Shown here: piece by piece, positions 17,510-27,004 of the stretch
Position numbering within the stretch: the first letter of the stretch is position 1
Layout of the letters: each line of letters opens with the position of its first letter
Assembly (NCBI GenBank): GCA_964437365.1
Contig: CAYTGM010000004.1
Coordinates: forward strand, 186,001-250,000
Source of the DNA: CAYTGM01 sp964437365
GTDB lineage: Bacteria > Sumerlaeota > Sumerlaeia > SLMS01
DNA: 64,000 nucleotides
Reading direction: 5' to 3'
The notes under the pieces: generated by a model
The model's database searches: none
Seen by the model: the letters and a program-made list of their open reading frames with translations, nothing else
Told to the model about the DNA's origin: nothing
Program-made: the position numbers and the translations under genes

Positions 17510-18673
17510 ATGGGTTCTAAATCCTCAAAAACAGAATATAAGAAGGTGCTGACCGTTTTCGGCACACGCCCGGAAGCCATTAAAATGGCTCCCGTGGTTA
17601 AAGCCCTCGCCGCCGAGCAATCTCTCGAAGCAAAGGTCTGTGTGACAGCCCAGCACCGCGAGATGATGGATCAAGTTCTGGAGATCTTTGAGATCAAGCC
17701 GGACTTTGACCTGAACCTGATGAAAAAGAATCAGACGCTTGAAGGCCTGACTGCGCGTGTTCTCGAACGTATGAGTGAAGTCTTTGATGAATGGAAACCT
17801 GATATCGTCCTTGTTCAAGGTGACACAACTACGGTAATGGCAACGGCCATGGCAGCTTTTTACAAAGGCGTTGAAGTCGGTCACGTGGAAGCCGGGCTTA
17901 GGACCGGTAACCTATACGCTCCGTGGCCTGAAGAGATGAATCGACGTGTAGCTGCAGTTATGACTCGATTTCATTTCGCGCCTACCGAGCGTTCGAAAAA
18001 CGCCTTGTTGAAAGAAAACTACTCTGAAGAAGATATTACGGTTACTGGGAATACAGTGATTGATGCGCTGCTGCAGGTTGTTGAGCGCGTTCGTATAGAC
18101 CCCATTAATTCAGAGATGAAGAAGAAGTTCGACTTCCTCAATACAGACAAGAAGCTGATTCTAGTGACGGGACATCGTCGTGAGAGCTTTGACGGAGGCA
18201 TCGAGGAAATGTGCGATGCGCTCAGGCAACTGTCTGAGATCGAGGGTGTCGAAGTGCTTTACCCCGTTCACCTGAACCCGAATGTCAAAGAACCGGTCAA
18301 TCGTCTGCTGGGTCCTTGTGATAACATCCACCTGATTGAGCCACAGGATTACCTGTCGTTTGTCTGGCTCATGGATCAATCTTATCTGATCATTACGGAT
18401 TCTGGCGGGGTTCAGGAAGAGGCTCCTTCACTGGGTAAACCGGTTCTGGTTACGCGCGAAACGACGGAACGCCCGGAAGCTCTTGATGCAGGAACGGTTA
18501 AGCTGGTCGGTACGAACAAGGAAAAGATCGTCAGCGAAGCAACGGCGCTCCTCACCGATGACGAAGCGTATGAAAAAATGCGACGCCCCATTAATCCTTA
18601 TGGCGATGGCAAAGCTTCTGAGCGCATTGTATCAGTCATCTGCAAACGCAACTTTGAACCCTTTAATGTATAG
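17510..18673 (+). CDS. wecB: UDP-N-acetylglucosamine 2-epimerase (non-hydrolysing)
   Basis: Interconverts UDP-GlcNAc and UDP-ManNAc. Length 387 residues is typical. Family motifs in order: TVFGTRPEAIKMAPVVKAL, VQGDTTT, GHVEAGLRTGN, PEEMNRR, TGNTVIDAL, TGHRRESF, PVHLNPNV and TDSGGVQEEAPSLGKPVL. The next gene, 17 bases away, oxidises the product, so the pair supplies UDP-ManNAcA for the polysaccharide made by this cluster. The ATG at 17510 follows GAAGTGACG. An intergenic space of 156 bases precedes it with no clear hairpin. Confidence 0.95.
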   Translation: MGSKSSKTEYKKVLTVFGTRPEAIKMAPVVKALAAEQSLEAKVCVTAQHREMMDQVLEIFEIKPDFDLNLMKKNQTLEGLTARVLERMSEVFDEWKPDIVLVQGDTTTVMATAMAAFYKGVEVGHVEAGLRTGNLYAPWPEEMNRRVAAVMTRFHFAPTERSKNALLKENYSEEDITVTGNTVIDALLQVVERVRIDPINSEMKKKFDFLNTDKKLILVTGHRRESFDGGIEEMCDALRQLSEIEGVEVLYPVHLNPNVKEPVNRLLGPCDNIHLIEPQDYLSFVWLMDQSYLIITDSGGVQEEAPSLGKPVLVTRETTERPEALDAGTVKLVGTNKEKIVSEATALLTDDEAYEKMRRPINPYGDGKASERIVSVICKRNFEPFNV

Positions 18674-18690
18674 ATGATGGATGGTATAGG

Positions 18691-19959
18691 ATGAGTATTC
18701 AGGCCAGAACAGAAAAACTGACAATCTGCGTGATGGGGTTGGGCTATATCGGACTTCCAACGGCAAGTGTACTCGCCTCACGTGGGCATGACGTCCATGG
18801 TGTTGATGTAAATCAAAAAGCTGTAGACAAGATTAACGCAGGTGAGACTCACATCACAGAACCAGATTTGGATGTTATTGTTCGCTCGGTTGTTCAAGCT
18901 GGACAGCTCAAGGCTTCACTCGAGCCAAAAGAAGCCGACGTGTTCATAATCGCTGTCCCAACTCCTTTCAAAGGTGACCATCAGCCCAACCTTGATTATG
19001 TCGAAGCTGCGACCAGAAAAATAGCCCCATACGTAAAGGCTGGAAATCTCATCATCCTTGAGAGTACGAGCCCTGTCGGCACCACTGAAAAGATAGGGGA
19101 ATGGCTTTCAGAAGAACGCTCTGACATCAAGATTCCCAAGAAGGGGTCCAGCACTGGAGATTCAAGTGACAAGTCTGTCTATATAGCCCATTGTCCGGAA
19201 CGTGTACTCCCTGGACATATTCTCAGAGAGATTATCGAAAATGACAGGGTGATCGGTGGGATAGATCCTGTCTCTGCTGAAAAAACACGGGACTTTTATG
19301 CAACGTTTGTTACAGGTGAATTGCTGGTTACAGATGCGCGTACGGCCGAGATGTGCAAACTAACGGAGAACGCCAGCCGCGACGCGCAGATTGCTTTTGC
19401 GAACGAACTGAGCATTGTTTGCGACGAGTTCGGAATTGATGTCTGGGAGCTCATCTCCCTCGCGAACCGACATCCAAGAGTTAATATTCTCAATCCAGGA
19501 CCTGGTGTTGGTGGTCACTGTATTGCCGTCGATCCCTGGTTTATTATCGATGGAGCGAAGGATAAGGCAAAACTGATCAGATGTGCCAGAGAAGTAAATC
19601 TTGGCAAGACTGAATGGTTGGTGGAAAAGGTCAAGAAAACCGCTGACCGTTTCAAGAACCCGAAAATTGCGTGCCTCGGGCTCGCTTTCAAAGCGAATAT
19701 CGATGATTTACGAGAGAGCCCTTCCGTGGAAGTGACGGAAGCATTGGCCGCTACAGGCGAGATCTACGCCGTCGAGCCTTACGTAGAAGAGCTTCCTAAA
19801 GGATTAGCATCTAAAGGGATTATACACTCTAACCTCGAAGAAGCTGTCTCGAAAGCAGACATCATCGTTCTCCTGACCGACCACAAGGTCTTTCAAGCCT
19901 TGGATGTAAATATGCTTAAAGAGAAAGTTGTGATCGATTCAAGGGGCTTTTGGAAGTAA
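18691..19959 (+). CDS. wecC: UDP-N-acetyl-D-mannosamine dehydrogenase
   Basis: NAD-dependent oxidation of UDP-ManNAc to UDP-ManNAcA. 422 residues. N-terminal Rossmann motif MGLGYIGLPTASVLASRGH, catalytic lysine region TENASRDAQIAFANEL, catalytic Cys in GPGVGGHCIAVDPWFI, and C-terminal UDP-binding region CLGLAFKANIDDLRESPS. The YIAHCPERVLPG block is characteristic of the WecC branch rather than UDP-glucose dehydrogenases. Forms a functional pair with wecB upstream. A 195-base gap follows before the FN3 lipoprotein gene, where a new transcript could begin. Confidence 0.95.
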   Translation: MSIQARTEKLTICVMGLGYIGLPTASVLASRGHDVHGVDVNQKAVDKINAGETHITEPDLDVIVRSVVQAGQLKASLEPKEADVFIIAVPTPFKGDHQPNLDYVEAATRKIAPYVKAGNLIILESTSPVGTTEKIGEWLSEERSDIKIPKKGSSTGDSSDKSVYIAHCPERVLPGHILREIIENDRVIGGIDPVSAEKTRDFYATFVTGELLVTDARTAEMCKLTENASRDAQIAFANELSIVCDEFGIDVWELISLANRHPRVNILNPGPGVGGHCIAVDPWFIIDGAKDKAKLIRCAREVNLGKTEWLVEKVKKTADRFKNPKIACLGLAFKANIDDLRESPSVEVTEALAATGEIYAVEPYVEELPKGLASKGIIHSNLEEAVSKADIIVLLTDHKVFQALDVNMLKEKVVIDSRGFWK

Positions 19960-20154
19960 ATCCTTATCAGCTCGCCGTTGTCACCATTCACCTGAATCTT
20001 TCAAGGTAAACCGGATCAGAACTTCATTTCGAGTTGTGCAGTCCTCATTCGGACTGAACCTTAAGTCATGAGATTCAATTGACTTCAACACGTACAACCT
20101 TTGAATTCAATCCAATCAGACTGATCTTCCAATCTGTTACAGCGAGCCCTCTCC

Positions 20155-20592
20155 ATGTTTCCTAAATCTTTCTTCCTAATAATTCTATTCCTTGGTCTTC
20201 TGCCCTTAGGTTCCTGCAGTACCGTTCCGCAAAGTGTGGCGTTACCTGCAGAGGCAGAGAATAAATCATCTGGTGGAGAAGGATGGATGAGAATCGCCTG
20301 GAATTTACAAACACAGGAAGATGTTTATGGGTTTTATATTTACCGAGGAATCTCCGAAAAAGGTCCCTTTGAGATCGCTAACGAAGACATTCTTCCGGGA
20401 CATGGCACAACTGCTTTGCCAAAAGCATACGAGTTTTTCGATACGGGACTTGAAATCGGAAAGGAATACTTCTACTACGTCACAGAAGTCAGCACGTCTG
20501 GCTACGAGAATAAGTTCACTCCGATTTTCAGCTCTGACGCGAAACCTAGAGATTATTACGTAGAAAAAGGGCACCTTGAGAATGAAGACTAA
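20155..20592 (+). CDS. FN3-domain lipoprotein
   Basis: 145 residues. A lipoprotein signal ends at LPLGSC with Cys21 as the lipidated residue. After a short linker, residues 45-130 form a fibronectin type III-like domain: WMRIAWNLQTQEDVYGFYIYRG, then FDTGLEIGKEYFYYVTEVSTSGYE. It has no catalytic motif. The end overlaps the C25 peptidase gene by about 11-17 bases, which argues that the lipoprotein and peptidase are made together, perhaps as surface partner proteins. Confidence 0.8.
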   Translation: MFPKSFFLIILFLGLLPLGSCSTVPQSVALPAEAENKSSGGEGWMRIAWNLQTQEDVYGFYIYRGISEKGPFEIANEDILPGHGTTALPKAYEFFDTGLEIGKEYFYYVTEVSTSGYENKFTPIFSSDAKPRDYYVEKGHLENED

Positions 20593-22864
20593 ACTTCTTA
20601 CATTACTTTGTATATTTTCGACTCTTTTTCTGCTCAATTCAAAACCAGTTGATGCAAAACCAATAGGAACTATTCAAGTCGCAGATAGAGGCATTCAAGA
20701 GGTTTCGAATTCGTCTATTTTGTCCGCTGGAATTTATCTTCCTGAAGAGGACTACAACTCACTAGGGATAGAGTTTCGTGGTGAACCTGTTCCAGTTGAA
20801 TACGTCTACGACGAATCAGGGAATTTTGAAGCCATTCGCTTCTTTGGTGAAAGTATAGACAGTTACCCTGAAATTGGCCGGCACAGTTCCACGAATGCTT
20901 ATATTCTAACCTCAACAGATACTCCACTCTTGATGCAGAAACTTGAAGTAGACGGACCTGTTGAGCCTCTGCCGAAGGGGTTTCAAGCCTGGAATCAAAA
21001 ATACTTGAATTACCAGGATAATCCACAGCTGCTAAAGACCAAAGAAACTCATCCGAATTACTACTGGGGAGCTTACTTTGGGCCGCGTGCGAATAGAGAT
21101 GATCGTTTCGCGAGGGTGTTTTTTGATCTTGGTAATCTGGATACGGATGCTGCGTCCACATGCACCATCGAGATCGAACTTTTTGGGAGGACCGACTTGC
21201 CTGTCTCCCCTGACCACCTTCTAGAATTTAACTTGAACGGAGAAGTTCTTGGCTCCACTACATTTGATGGCACGACTAGTCACAAATATAAAACATCCGT
21301 TCCAACTTCTGTCCTAAAGCAAAGAAATTCACTCATCGCAGATCCTCTGGGAACACTCCCCGAGGCTAGAAAAGTGACACCAGGCAAAAAGGACGAGAAC
21401 GGACTCGCCAAGATTGCACTGGATTCTGGAAACCTTCAATCGGTTTCCATTAAATATCCTATCAGCTTAAGCCCCGACGATGATTCAATGGAAATGACTT
21501 CCTGGACAGCGCAAGAAGATACCCAAAAAAGTAATTCCGTTAGATTTGAGTTTACTGACTTTGAATATATTGATCTGGTAGCATGGGATATTGGAAACGA
21601 TCTTCTCTTGAAGACCGGAGAAGATGGAAAATCGGTTGTCGGCCTGTTGGATGAAAACACACACCTCTGGGCTGCGAATCGTGCGGACCTTCGCAAACCT
21701 GCCATCAAACTTTTTGACAAGCCCATAACACCAGAATCACTACCTGACCAGAGTTTGATCATTGTTTATCATGACGAATTTAAGGATGCTGCTCTTAAGC
21801 TTGCGAACCACAAAGAGAACCGAGGTCTGGACAGTCAGTTAGTCAGCATAGACGCACTCTACGATCACTTCAATTACGGACTTAAACATTCGTCCGCTAT
21901 TCGTGATTTCGTTCGAAGTCTGGTAAATACTAACGAGAAGAGCGAGCGGTATGTCCTCCTGTTGGGAGGGGCAAGTTTCGACACCAAAGAATTGCGCCCG
22001 GAAAAACATGCCCCGAACTTTATCCCATCCATGTATACTCTCTCAGGTTCATATCAGCCAACCTCGTCTGACAATCTACTATCAGCCATTGGCCGGGAAG
22101 ATCCGAATCCATGTCTTCCCCTTGGGCGCCTTCCAGCCCGCACTGCCGATGAAGCGATAGCCATGGTCGATAAGATTATAAGTTTTGAAAATTCCACATC
22201 GCAAGACTGGAAACGAAATATCCTTTTTGCGAGTGGTGAACAGGGGCATTTTCACCAGGCGACGAATGAACTTGCGGGTGAATTGATGGATCTACAGCCT
22301 GAGTTAAAGATAACCAAAATACACCCCGACCCCGAAGTTGAAAAGGATTACAATGTTTATTACGAGGATTTTACGAACTCCTTCAATCAGGGCCAGGCCT
22401 TCTTATCGTATATCGGGCATGGAGCAAGTCTGTACTGGCGTTTCAGCATGGAAAAAGGAACGGACAGATTTGGAATCAGAATCATGACCCCGGAAAACAT
22501 TGAAGAACTGAAAAACAAGGGGATGCCAAGCATCGTCTATGCAGGAACGTGCTATACAAATAAGTTTGACATCGAAGATGATGGGTCAATTGGTCTGCGC
22601 CTCATGAAACAACAAGAAGGAGGAGCGGTTGCGGTTATTTCCGCCGCCTATCGTATGACACTGACAGACTCTTTGAGGTTTCAGGAGGCTTTCGCCCTTC
22701 AATTATTTAACGGAGAACACATGACTCTGGGGGAAGCCTATCTTGCTTCATTTGGCCGCGCCAGGCTGAGCCATCATGCAAGAGCATCCGTAATTCTCCT
22801 TGGTGATCCGTCGCTGGATATTACTTCACTCTACACTTCAAGAGATCCCGAAGCGGGGGGATAA
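20582..22864 (+). CDS. C25 family (gingipain-like) cysteine peptidase, secreted
   Basis: Secreted caspase-fold protease of about 760 residues. Signal peptide residues 1-26 (MKTKLLTLLCIFSTLFLL...VDA). About 27-370 is a beta-rich N-terminal region; 380-740 is the peptidase C25 domain with VLLLGGASFD, PLGRLPARTADEA, catalytic His613 in YIGHGASLYW and Cys657 in YAGTCYTNKFD. It ends shortly after the catalytic domain, with no C-terminal type IX secretion domain that I can see. The start is the ATG at 20582 or a TTG at 20576; AAGGG is better spaced for the TTG. The position between polysaccharide genes recalls PorU-type sortases, by inference only. Confidence 0.85.
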   Translation: MKTKLLTLLCIFSTLFLLNSKPVDAKPIGTIQVADRGIQEVSNSSILSAGIYLPEEDYNSLGIEFRGEPVPVEYVYDESGNFEAIRFFGESIDSYPEIGRHSSTNAYILTSTDTPLLMQKLEVDGPVEPLPKGFQAWNQKYLNYQDNPQLLKTKETHPNYYWGAYFGPRANRDDRFARVFFDLGNLDTDAASTCTIEIELFGRTDLPVSPDHLLEFNLNGEVLGSTTFDGTTSHKYKTSVPTSVLKQRNSLIADPLGTLPEARKVTPGKKDENGLAKIALDSGNLQSVSIKYPISLSPDDDSMEMTSWTAQEDTQKSNSVRFEFTDFEYIDLVAWDIGNDLLLKTGEDGKSVVGLLDENTHLWAANRADLRKPAIKLFDKPITPESLPDQSLIIVYHDEFKDAALKLANHKENRGLDSQLVSIDALYDHFNYGLKHSSAIRDFVRSLVNTNEKSERYVLLLGGASFDTKELRPEKHAPNFIPSMYTLSGSYQPTSSDNLLSAIGREDPNPCLPLGRLPARTADEAIAMVDKIISFENSTSQDWKRNILFASGEQGHFHQATNELAGELMDLQPELKITKIHPDPEVEKDYNVYYEDFTNSFNQGQAFLSYIGHGASLYWRFSMEKGTDRFGIRIMTPENIEELKNKGMPSIVYAGTCYTNKFDIEDDGSIGLRLMKQQEGGAVAVISAAYRMTLTDSLRFQEAFALQLFNGEHMTLGEAYLASFGRARLSHHARASVILLGDPSLDITSLYTSRDPEAGG

Positions 22865-24212
22865 GGCACTGGTATCCCCCTGGTCAAGCAAGCTTGTCTC
22901 CACAGCGAAATCTCACTGGGTGATCATCGCGACCACACTCGTTGCACTTTGTTTGCGTATTGGATGGATGATATATACAAATCCTGTTCCTGTATCTGAC
23001 TTCTGGGAATATTACGTTTTCGCGGAGAACCTGCTCGAGGAAGGATATCTGGGCTTTTCAGCCCCCTCAGCATATAGACTCCCCGGCTACCCTGCTTTTC
23101 TTGCTTTCCTGATGCTGTTCAGCAAGTCGGCGACATGGCTTGCAGCAGTAAACATTCTTCTATCAACAGCCAGTGTTGTTTTAATCTACAGTCTCTCTAA
23201 ATCTTTGTTCGGAACAACGACAGCGAGGATAGCAAGTCTGGCTACGGCATTGAACCCAACACTTGTTTATTTTTCTCCCATTCTGGCATCTGAGCACCTG
23301 GCGATCCTGCTTCTCCTTTCAGGTATGATTCTCTTATTCAATGTGAGGATCAATTCTCAGTGGAAGCGCTATGGTATATATCTTATTGCAGGATTGTTAT
23401 TCGGAGCGGCTGTGCTTGTAAGGGGAGCTGTCCTTTTCTACGCACCAGCTGTTTTACTCATACCGTATATATTAAAGAAACAGGACAGGAACCTTGCACT
23501 TACTCTTGGCCATTACGCTCGGTTTGTCATTTTCCTGACCATTGGCTTTGCCACCATGCTGGCTCCATGGATGATAAGAAATCGTATTCAGGTTGGGACT
23601 GGTGCGGGTCTTACAACTGTTAGCGGACTCAATTTCTACTTTGCCCACAACGATGTCCGTTATGGTTATCATACCTTCGCAAAGAGTCCATTCAAGGACA
23701 TGCCATATGCTTCCATGCAGGACCTTGTGATGAAAGGAGGTCCAGAAGCAGCGTTTCAACAAACTGCCTATAACGAGGGATGGAAATACATTAGAAATAG
23801 TGAGCTTTCTACTTTGATTTCGGACATATGGACCGGAACCGAAAAACTTTATCTTACCGACGGGAAGTATGCCGTTGAATGGAGCCTCCGGAGGCCTCGG
23901 GAAGGCAATAGTGGCAGTTACCCAATGGCGGATATATCGGGTACCAGTTTCTTTAAGAACACAACAAACTTTTGGTTTCTTCTCTTCTTCTCTCTAGTCC
24001 CCTTTTGTCTATTCGCTGCCTTTGCCAGGAGAAAAGCTGAAGCTTGTTTCATTCTATTATTTGTCGCAGGAAACTGGCTCGGCTATGCGGTCATATTCTG
24101 GGGAAAGGCAAGATACAGGTATGACCTGGAAATTCTTCTGACAACCCCTTTTGCTTTCATCGTGAGTGAAACGTGCAGGAGAATCACTGTATTCTTCAGT
24201 TCGAAAAGTTGA
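22800..24212 (+). CDS. GT-C membrane glycosyltransferase-like protein (PMT_2 type)
   Basis: About 450-470 residues with roughly 10 membrane helices. The first periplasmic loop has SDFWEYYVFAENLLEEGY followed by YRLPGYPAFLA, the acidic and aromatic pattern of PMT_2/GT-C enzymes that use polyprenyl-linked sugars. The start is uncertain: the frame opens at TTG 22800 within the C25 gene, giving a 65-base overlap, while GGGGGGA lies just before codon 26 (a CTG). It may decorate a lipid-linked glycan or a secreted protein at the periplasmic face. Translational coupling with the peptidase is likely. Confidence 0.7.
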   Translation: MVIRRWILLHSTLQEIPKRGDKALVSPWSSKLVSTAKSHWVIIATTLVALCLRIGWMIYTNPVPVSDFWEYYVFAENLLEEGYLGFSAPSAYRLPGYPAFLAFLMLFSKSATWLAAVNILLSTASVVLIYSLSKSLFGTTTARIASLATALNPTLVYFSPILASEHLAILLLLSGMILLFNVRINSQWKRYGIYLIAGLLFGAAVLVRGAVLFYAPAVLLIPYILKKQDRNLALTLGHYARFVIFLTIGFATMLAPWMIRNRIQVGTGAGLTTVSGLNFYFAHNDVRYGYHTFAKSPFKDMPYASMQDLVMKGGPEAAFQQTAYNEGWKYIRNSELSTLISDIWTGTEKLYLTDGKYAVEWSLRRPREGNSGSYPMADISGTSFFKNTTNFWFLLFFSLVPFCLFAAFARRKAEACFILLFVAGNWLGYAVIFWGKARYRYDLEILLTTPFAFIVSETCRRITVFFSSKS

Positions 24213-24498
24213 TGAAAAAATCATTGTAACTCAGCTCTAATCATTCTCTTCCCTTGAAAATCCCAGGCACCAGAATGGGAGATTTTACATCCAGAAATCA
24301 TTTGCCCGCTTGCTCTTCAGTCCTGAATCTTACTCTCAATATGAGACTTGATCACTGGACCAGATGCCTGAAGTGACCTGATAGTGATTATGCTGTGAAG
24401 GAGTCCCCGTGCGGGATCTTTATTCAATTTTCGAGATAACTCGTGCTTATCATGCTTAATATAGCCCTATTTTCAACCTTGAGAGTTAGTGTCCAACT

Positions 24499-25404
24499 AT
24501 GTCGTTAATTATTCACTTGGGATCATGGAAATCGGGATCTACGCTCATTCAACAGAACCTGCGGACGAATAACAAGCAACTGCAAAAGGCCGGTGTTCGA
24601 TTCATTGATCAAGGAGAGAAGCAATTTCTTGAGTTTCTCCCCTTTTACAGAAAAGCAATTAATGCGATTAAAGGTAATGTTCCCCAAACAGATGAGATCG
24701 TGACTGCATCTGCAGAGAAATTTTGGGAGCTGGGAAACCCAGACAAGCATAATGCTGTTGTTCATTCGTGGGAGGTGTTTCTGGGACACCCATTTAATAC
24801 GTCTAAAAATCAGATGTACCATGCAGAAGCCACAGCCGCGTGGTTCGAAAGAATTCTGGGTCAGCATAAGCCACTATTTGTGATCTATCTCCGCCGCCAG
24901 GCAGATTTCATTGAGGCGATGTACAATCAAGAAGTAAGCAAGGGAAGGTTTCTTGGTTCGATTGAAGATTTCCTTGAGGAATTCTGCCAAAGGTCCCTTT
25001 CCTGGCGTCCAACCGTCGAACCGTTTGTTAGCAGGTTCGGTTTAGATAACGTCAAAGTAATACCATTTGAAGTAGTCAAAAGGGATCCCGAAAAATTCGT
25101 TGATGATTTTGTAGATCTCTTTCTCAATGAGAAACTCGAAAAGAAACTACTTCACTCGAATCCCAGTTTGTCTGAAAAGGCCACCAAAATTGCGCTCGCA
25201 GCTTATCCACATCTTGAACAGAATGAAAGGGTGTTACTCGAGAAGTTTCTTAGGACGAATTTTTCCAACAAAACACATGGGCGCTGTGACTTCCTTGGCC
25301 CATTACGTCGGGCTTACATCTTCGAGTCGACTCAAGAAGAGAACCGAAGACTCTTCGAAGATTTCATCCCAAGCTTCGATCCCACAGAATTCGGGTATTG
25401 TTAA
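24499..25404 (+). CDS. PAPS-dependent sulfotransferase-like protein
   Basis: 301 residues. The N-terminus, LIIHLGSWKSGSTLIQQNL, fits the 5'-phosphosulfate loop of sulfotransferases, and FVIYLRRQADFIEAMYNQ fits the 3'-phosphate binding strand and helix (R-x-x..S/A-x-Y-N-Q). It should be cytoplasmic and transfer sulfate from PAPS to a hydroxyl or amine, probably on a sugar of the polysaccharide. No PAPS synthesis gene is in the window. It follows 286 non-coding bases and is tied to the next gene: the deacetylase ATG begins one base after its TAA. Confidence 0.72.
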   Translation: MSLIIHLGSWKSGSTLIQQNLRTNNKQLQKAGVRFIDQGEKQFLEFLPFYRKAINAIKGNVPQTDEIVTASAEKFWELGNPDKHNAVVHSWEVFLGHPFNTSKNQMYHAEATAAWFERILGQHKPLFVIYLRRQADFIEAMYNQEVSKGRFLGSIEDFLEEFCQRSLSWRPTVEPFVSRFGLDNVKVIPFEVVKRDPEKFVDDFVDLFLNEKLEKKLLHSNPSLSEKATKIALAAYPHLEQNERVLLEKFLRTNFSNKTHGRCDFLGPLRRAYIFESTQEENRRLFEDFIPSFDPTEFGYC

Positions 25405-25405
25405 T

Positions 25406-26980
25406 ATGCCTCCTTTCTCACTTCCAATAACCCACCTTGGAGAAATAAGAGGCAAAATTGTCTTCTCAGATAATTCGTCTCCCGACACCTCTCCTCAAGA
25501 CAAAGGCGAGATAAGAATTCAAAACAACGATATCTCATCTTTGACCGCTACGCTTTCGCATTCAATAGATCTGACCGGAAAGAAGAAGCTGAAGCTGAGG
25601 CTGGACCCTGGTTCCTATTTCTTTAGAGCTACTTTGAATTGTAGCCCCGAACTCAAGGTTCGCATTCTGATCCACGAAGAGCGCGCTGGAGCTTCAACTC
25701 GGACACGTGAATTTTCCTGCAACAATGGTAAAGTCAGAGGAGGCCTCGAGATAGCCTTTGATCGCTCCGAGGTTTTCATTGAGTTTAGACTTGAAGGAAA
25801 AGGTCAGTTGCTACTGAATGGAAGCTCGATCTCATTTGAACATGCCGAACGCCCGGTTGGGATGCTGTTCTCCAACAACCAAACTTTACCCTTTTTTCGA
25901 AGCAGTTCTCCCAACCCTCCTCATTTCTTTGAGCCTTGCTCTTTTCTCCCCGAAACTCCCGAGGAGTGGTACCGCCCTTCAATGTCCACGGTTGATGGGA
26001 ACGGCAACTCGGGCCAGAATACAGTTGTTTTTCTGACGATTGATACCGAGGATACTTACTTTGATCGCCCCCGTCTGATTACCGGTGAAGGGATCCCAAA
26101 TGCACGTGCCTTGGATTCAATCATGACGGCCTTCGAAGAGCGAGGATTCAAGGGGACATTTTTCCTTAATATTTACGAACACCTGAATTACAAGGAACCC
26201 CATATTGAGAGGATTGCCCGAGAGATTAGTGAGCGAGGGCATGCGGTAGATTTACATATACACCCAACAAAGTTCCACAAATGGTTTCATCGCAATATCA
26301 CCCACTACTCGAAGGAACAGCAGAAGGAGCTCCTTCTCTATGGCAAAAACAAGATAAAAGAATGGACTGGGCAGGATACAATTACTTTCAGAGCAGGAGG
26401 CTTTAATTACAATGAAGCCACATTGAAGGCACTGGAGGAAACTGGATTCCGAATTGACTCCTCTTATAACCATACTCACGTCCCTGAGAGACTACTGGGA
26501 CATCGTGCAACCATGCCCTACCAACTTGGAGAATTAGTCGAAGTACCTCTTTGTTACTCACCTCTTGTCATTTATGGTGGCAAAGGTTTCAAACATAGCT
26601 GGTTGGATATTAATGCCTTAAGGGACGATGAATTGATTGCTCACTTTGATGCACTTAGACAGTTCGAAGCTCCTTTTGTCACTCTTATAATGCATAGTTT
26701 CTCCTTTATACGAAAAATGCGGTTCCAGAACCAGAGACGCCCAGCCGCAGAGCATCCAGACGGATTTCTCTTTAGGAGTGATTTTGATCAGTATCAGGGT
26801 TATGTCGATATATATGAAGCCAATGAACCAATATATGAAAGATTCATTAAATTTCTGGATCACCTTGTGGAATCTGATGGCGTTGAAGTTGCAGCGATGG
26901 GAGATCGCATAACGGACCTGGAGTCTTCCGCCGCAAATAAACCAGGTGTTGAAAAAATACCTATCATTCGCAGAAACTAA
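25406..26980 (+). CDS. Polysaccharide deacetylase (NodB/CE4-like) with N-terminal beta domain
   Basis: 524 residues from the ATG at 25406, which comes right after the stop of the sulfotransferase gene; the frame is open further upstream but overlaps that gene. Residues 1-200 look like a beta-sandwich without a name. Residues 210-505 show the CE4 order: FLTIDTEDTYFD (catalytic Asp, metal Asp), LHIHPTKFH (metal His pair), ITFRAGGFNYN and TLIMHSFS. It resembles the WalW-type branch. It lacks a signal peptide, so it would act on cytoplasmic glycan intermediates. Removes acetyl groups from amino sugars such as those the wecB branch provides. Confidence 0.78.
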   Translation: MPPFSLPITHLGEIRGKIVFSDNSSPDTSPQDKGEIRIQNNDISSLTATLSHSIDLTGKKKLKLRLDPGSYFFRATLNCSPELKVRILIHEERAGASTRTREFSCNNGKVRGGLEIAFDRSEVFIEFRLEGKGQLLLNGSSISFEHAERPVGMLFSNNQTLPFFRSSSPNPPHFFEPCSFLPETPEEWYRPSMSTVDGNGNSGQNTVVFLTIDTEDTYFDRPRLITGEGIPNARALDSIMTAFEERGFKGTFFLNIYEHLNYKEPHIERIAREISERGHAVDLHIHPTKFHKWFHRNITHYSKEQQKELLLYGKNKIKEWTGQDTITFRAGGFNYNEATLKALEETGFRIDSSYNHTHVPERLLGHRATMPYQLGELVEVPLCYSPLVIYGGKGFKHSWLDINALRDDELIAHFDALRQFEAPFVTLIMHSFSFIRKMRFQNQRRPAAEHPDGFLFRSDFDQYQGYVDIYEANEPIYERFIKFLDHLVESDGVEVAAMGDRITDLESSAANKPGVEKIPIIRRN

Positions 26981-27004
26981 AGACTCTTATTTCGAGACCT
27001 ACTT

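Noticed and set aside
20582..22864. Type IX secretion C-terminal domain on the C25 peptidase
   Set aside because: The protein ends within about 20 residues of the catalytic domain; no beta domain or conserved end motif is present.
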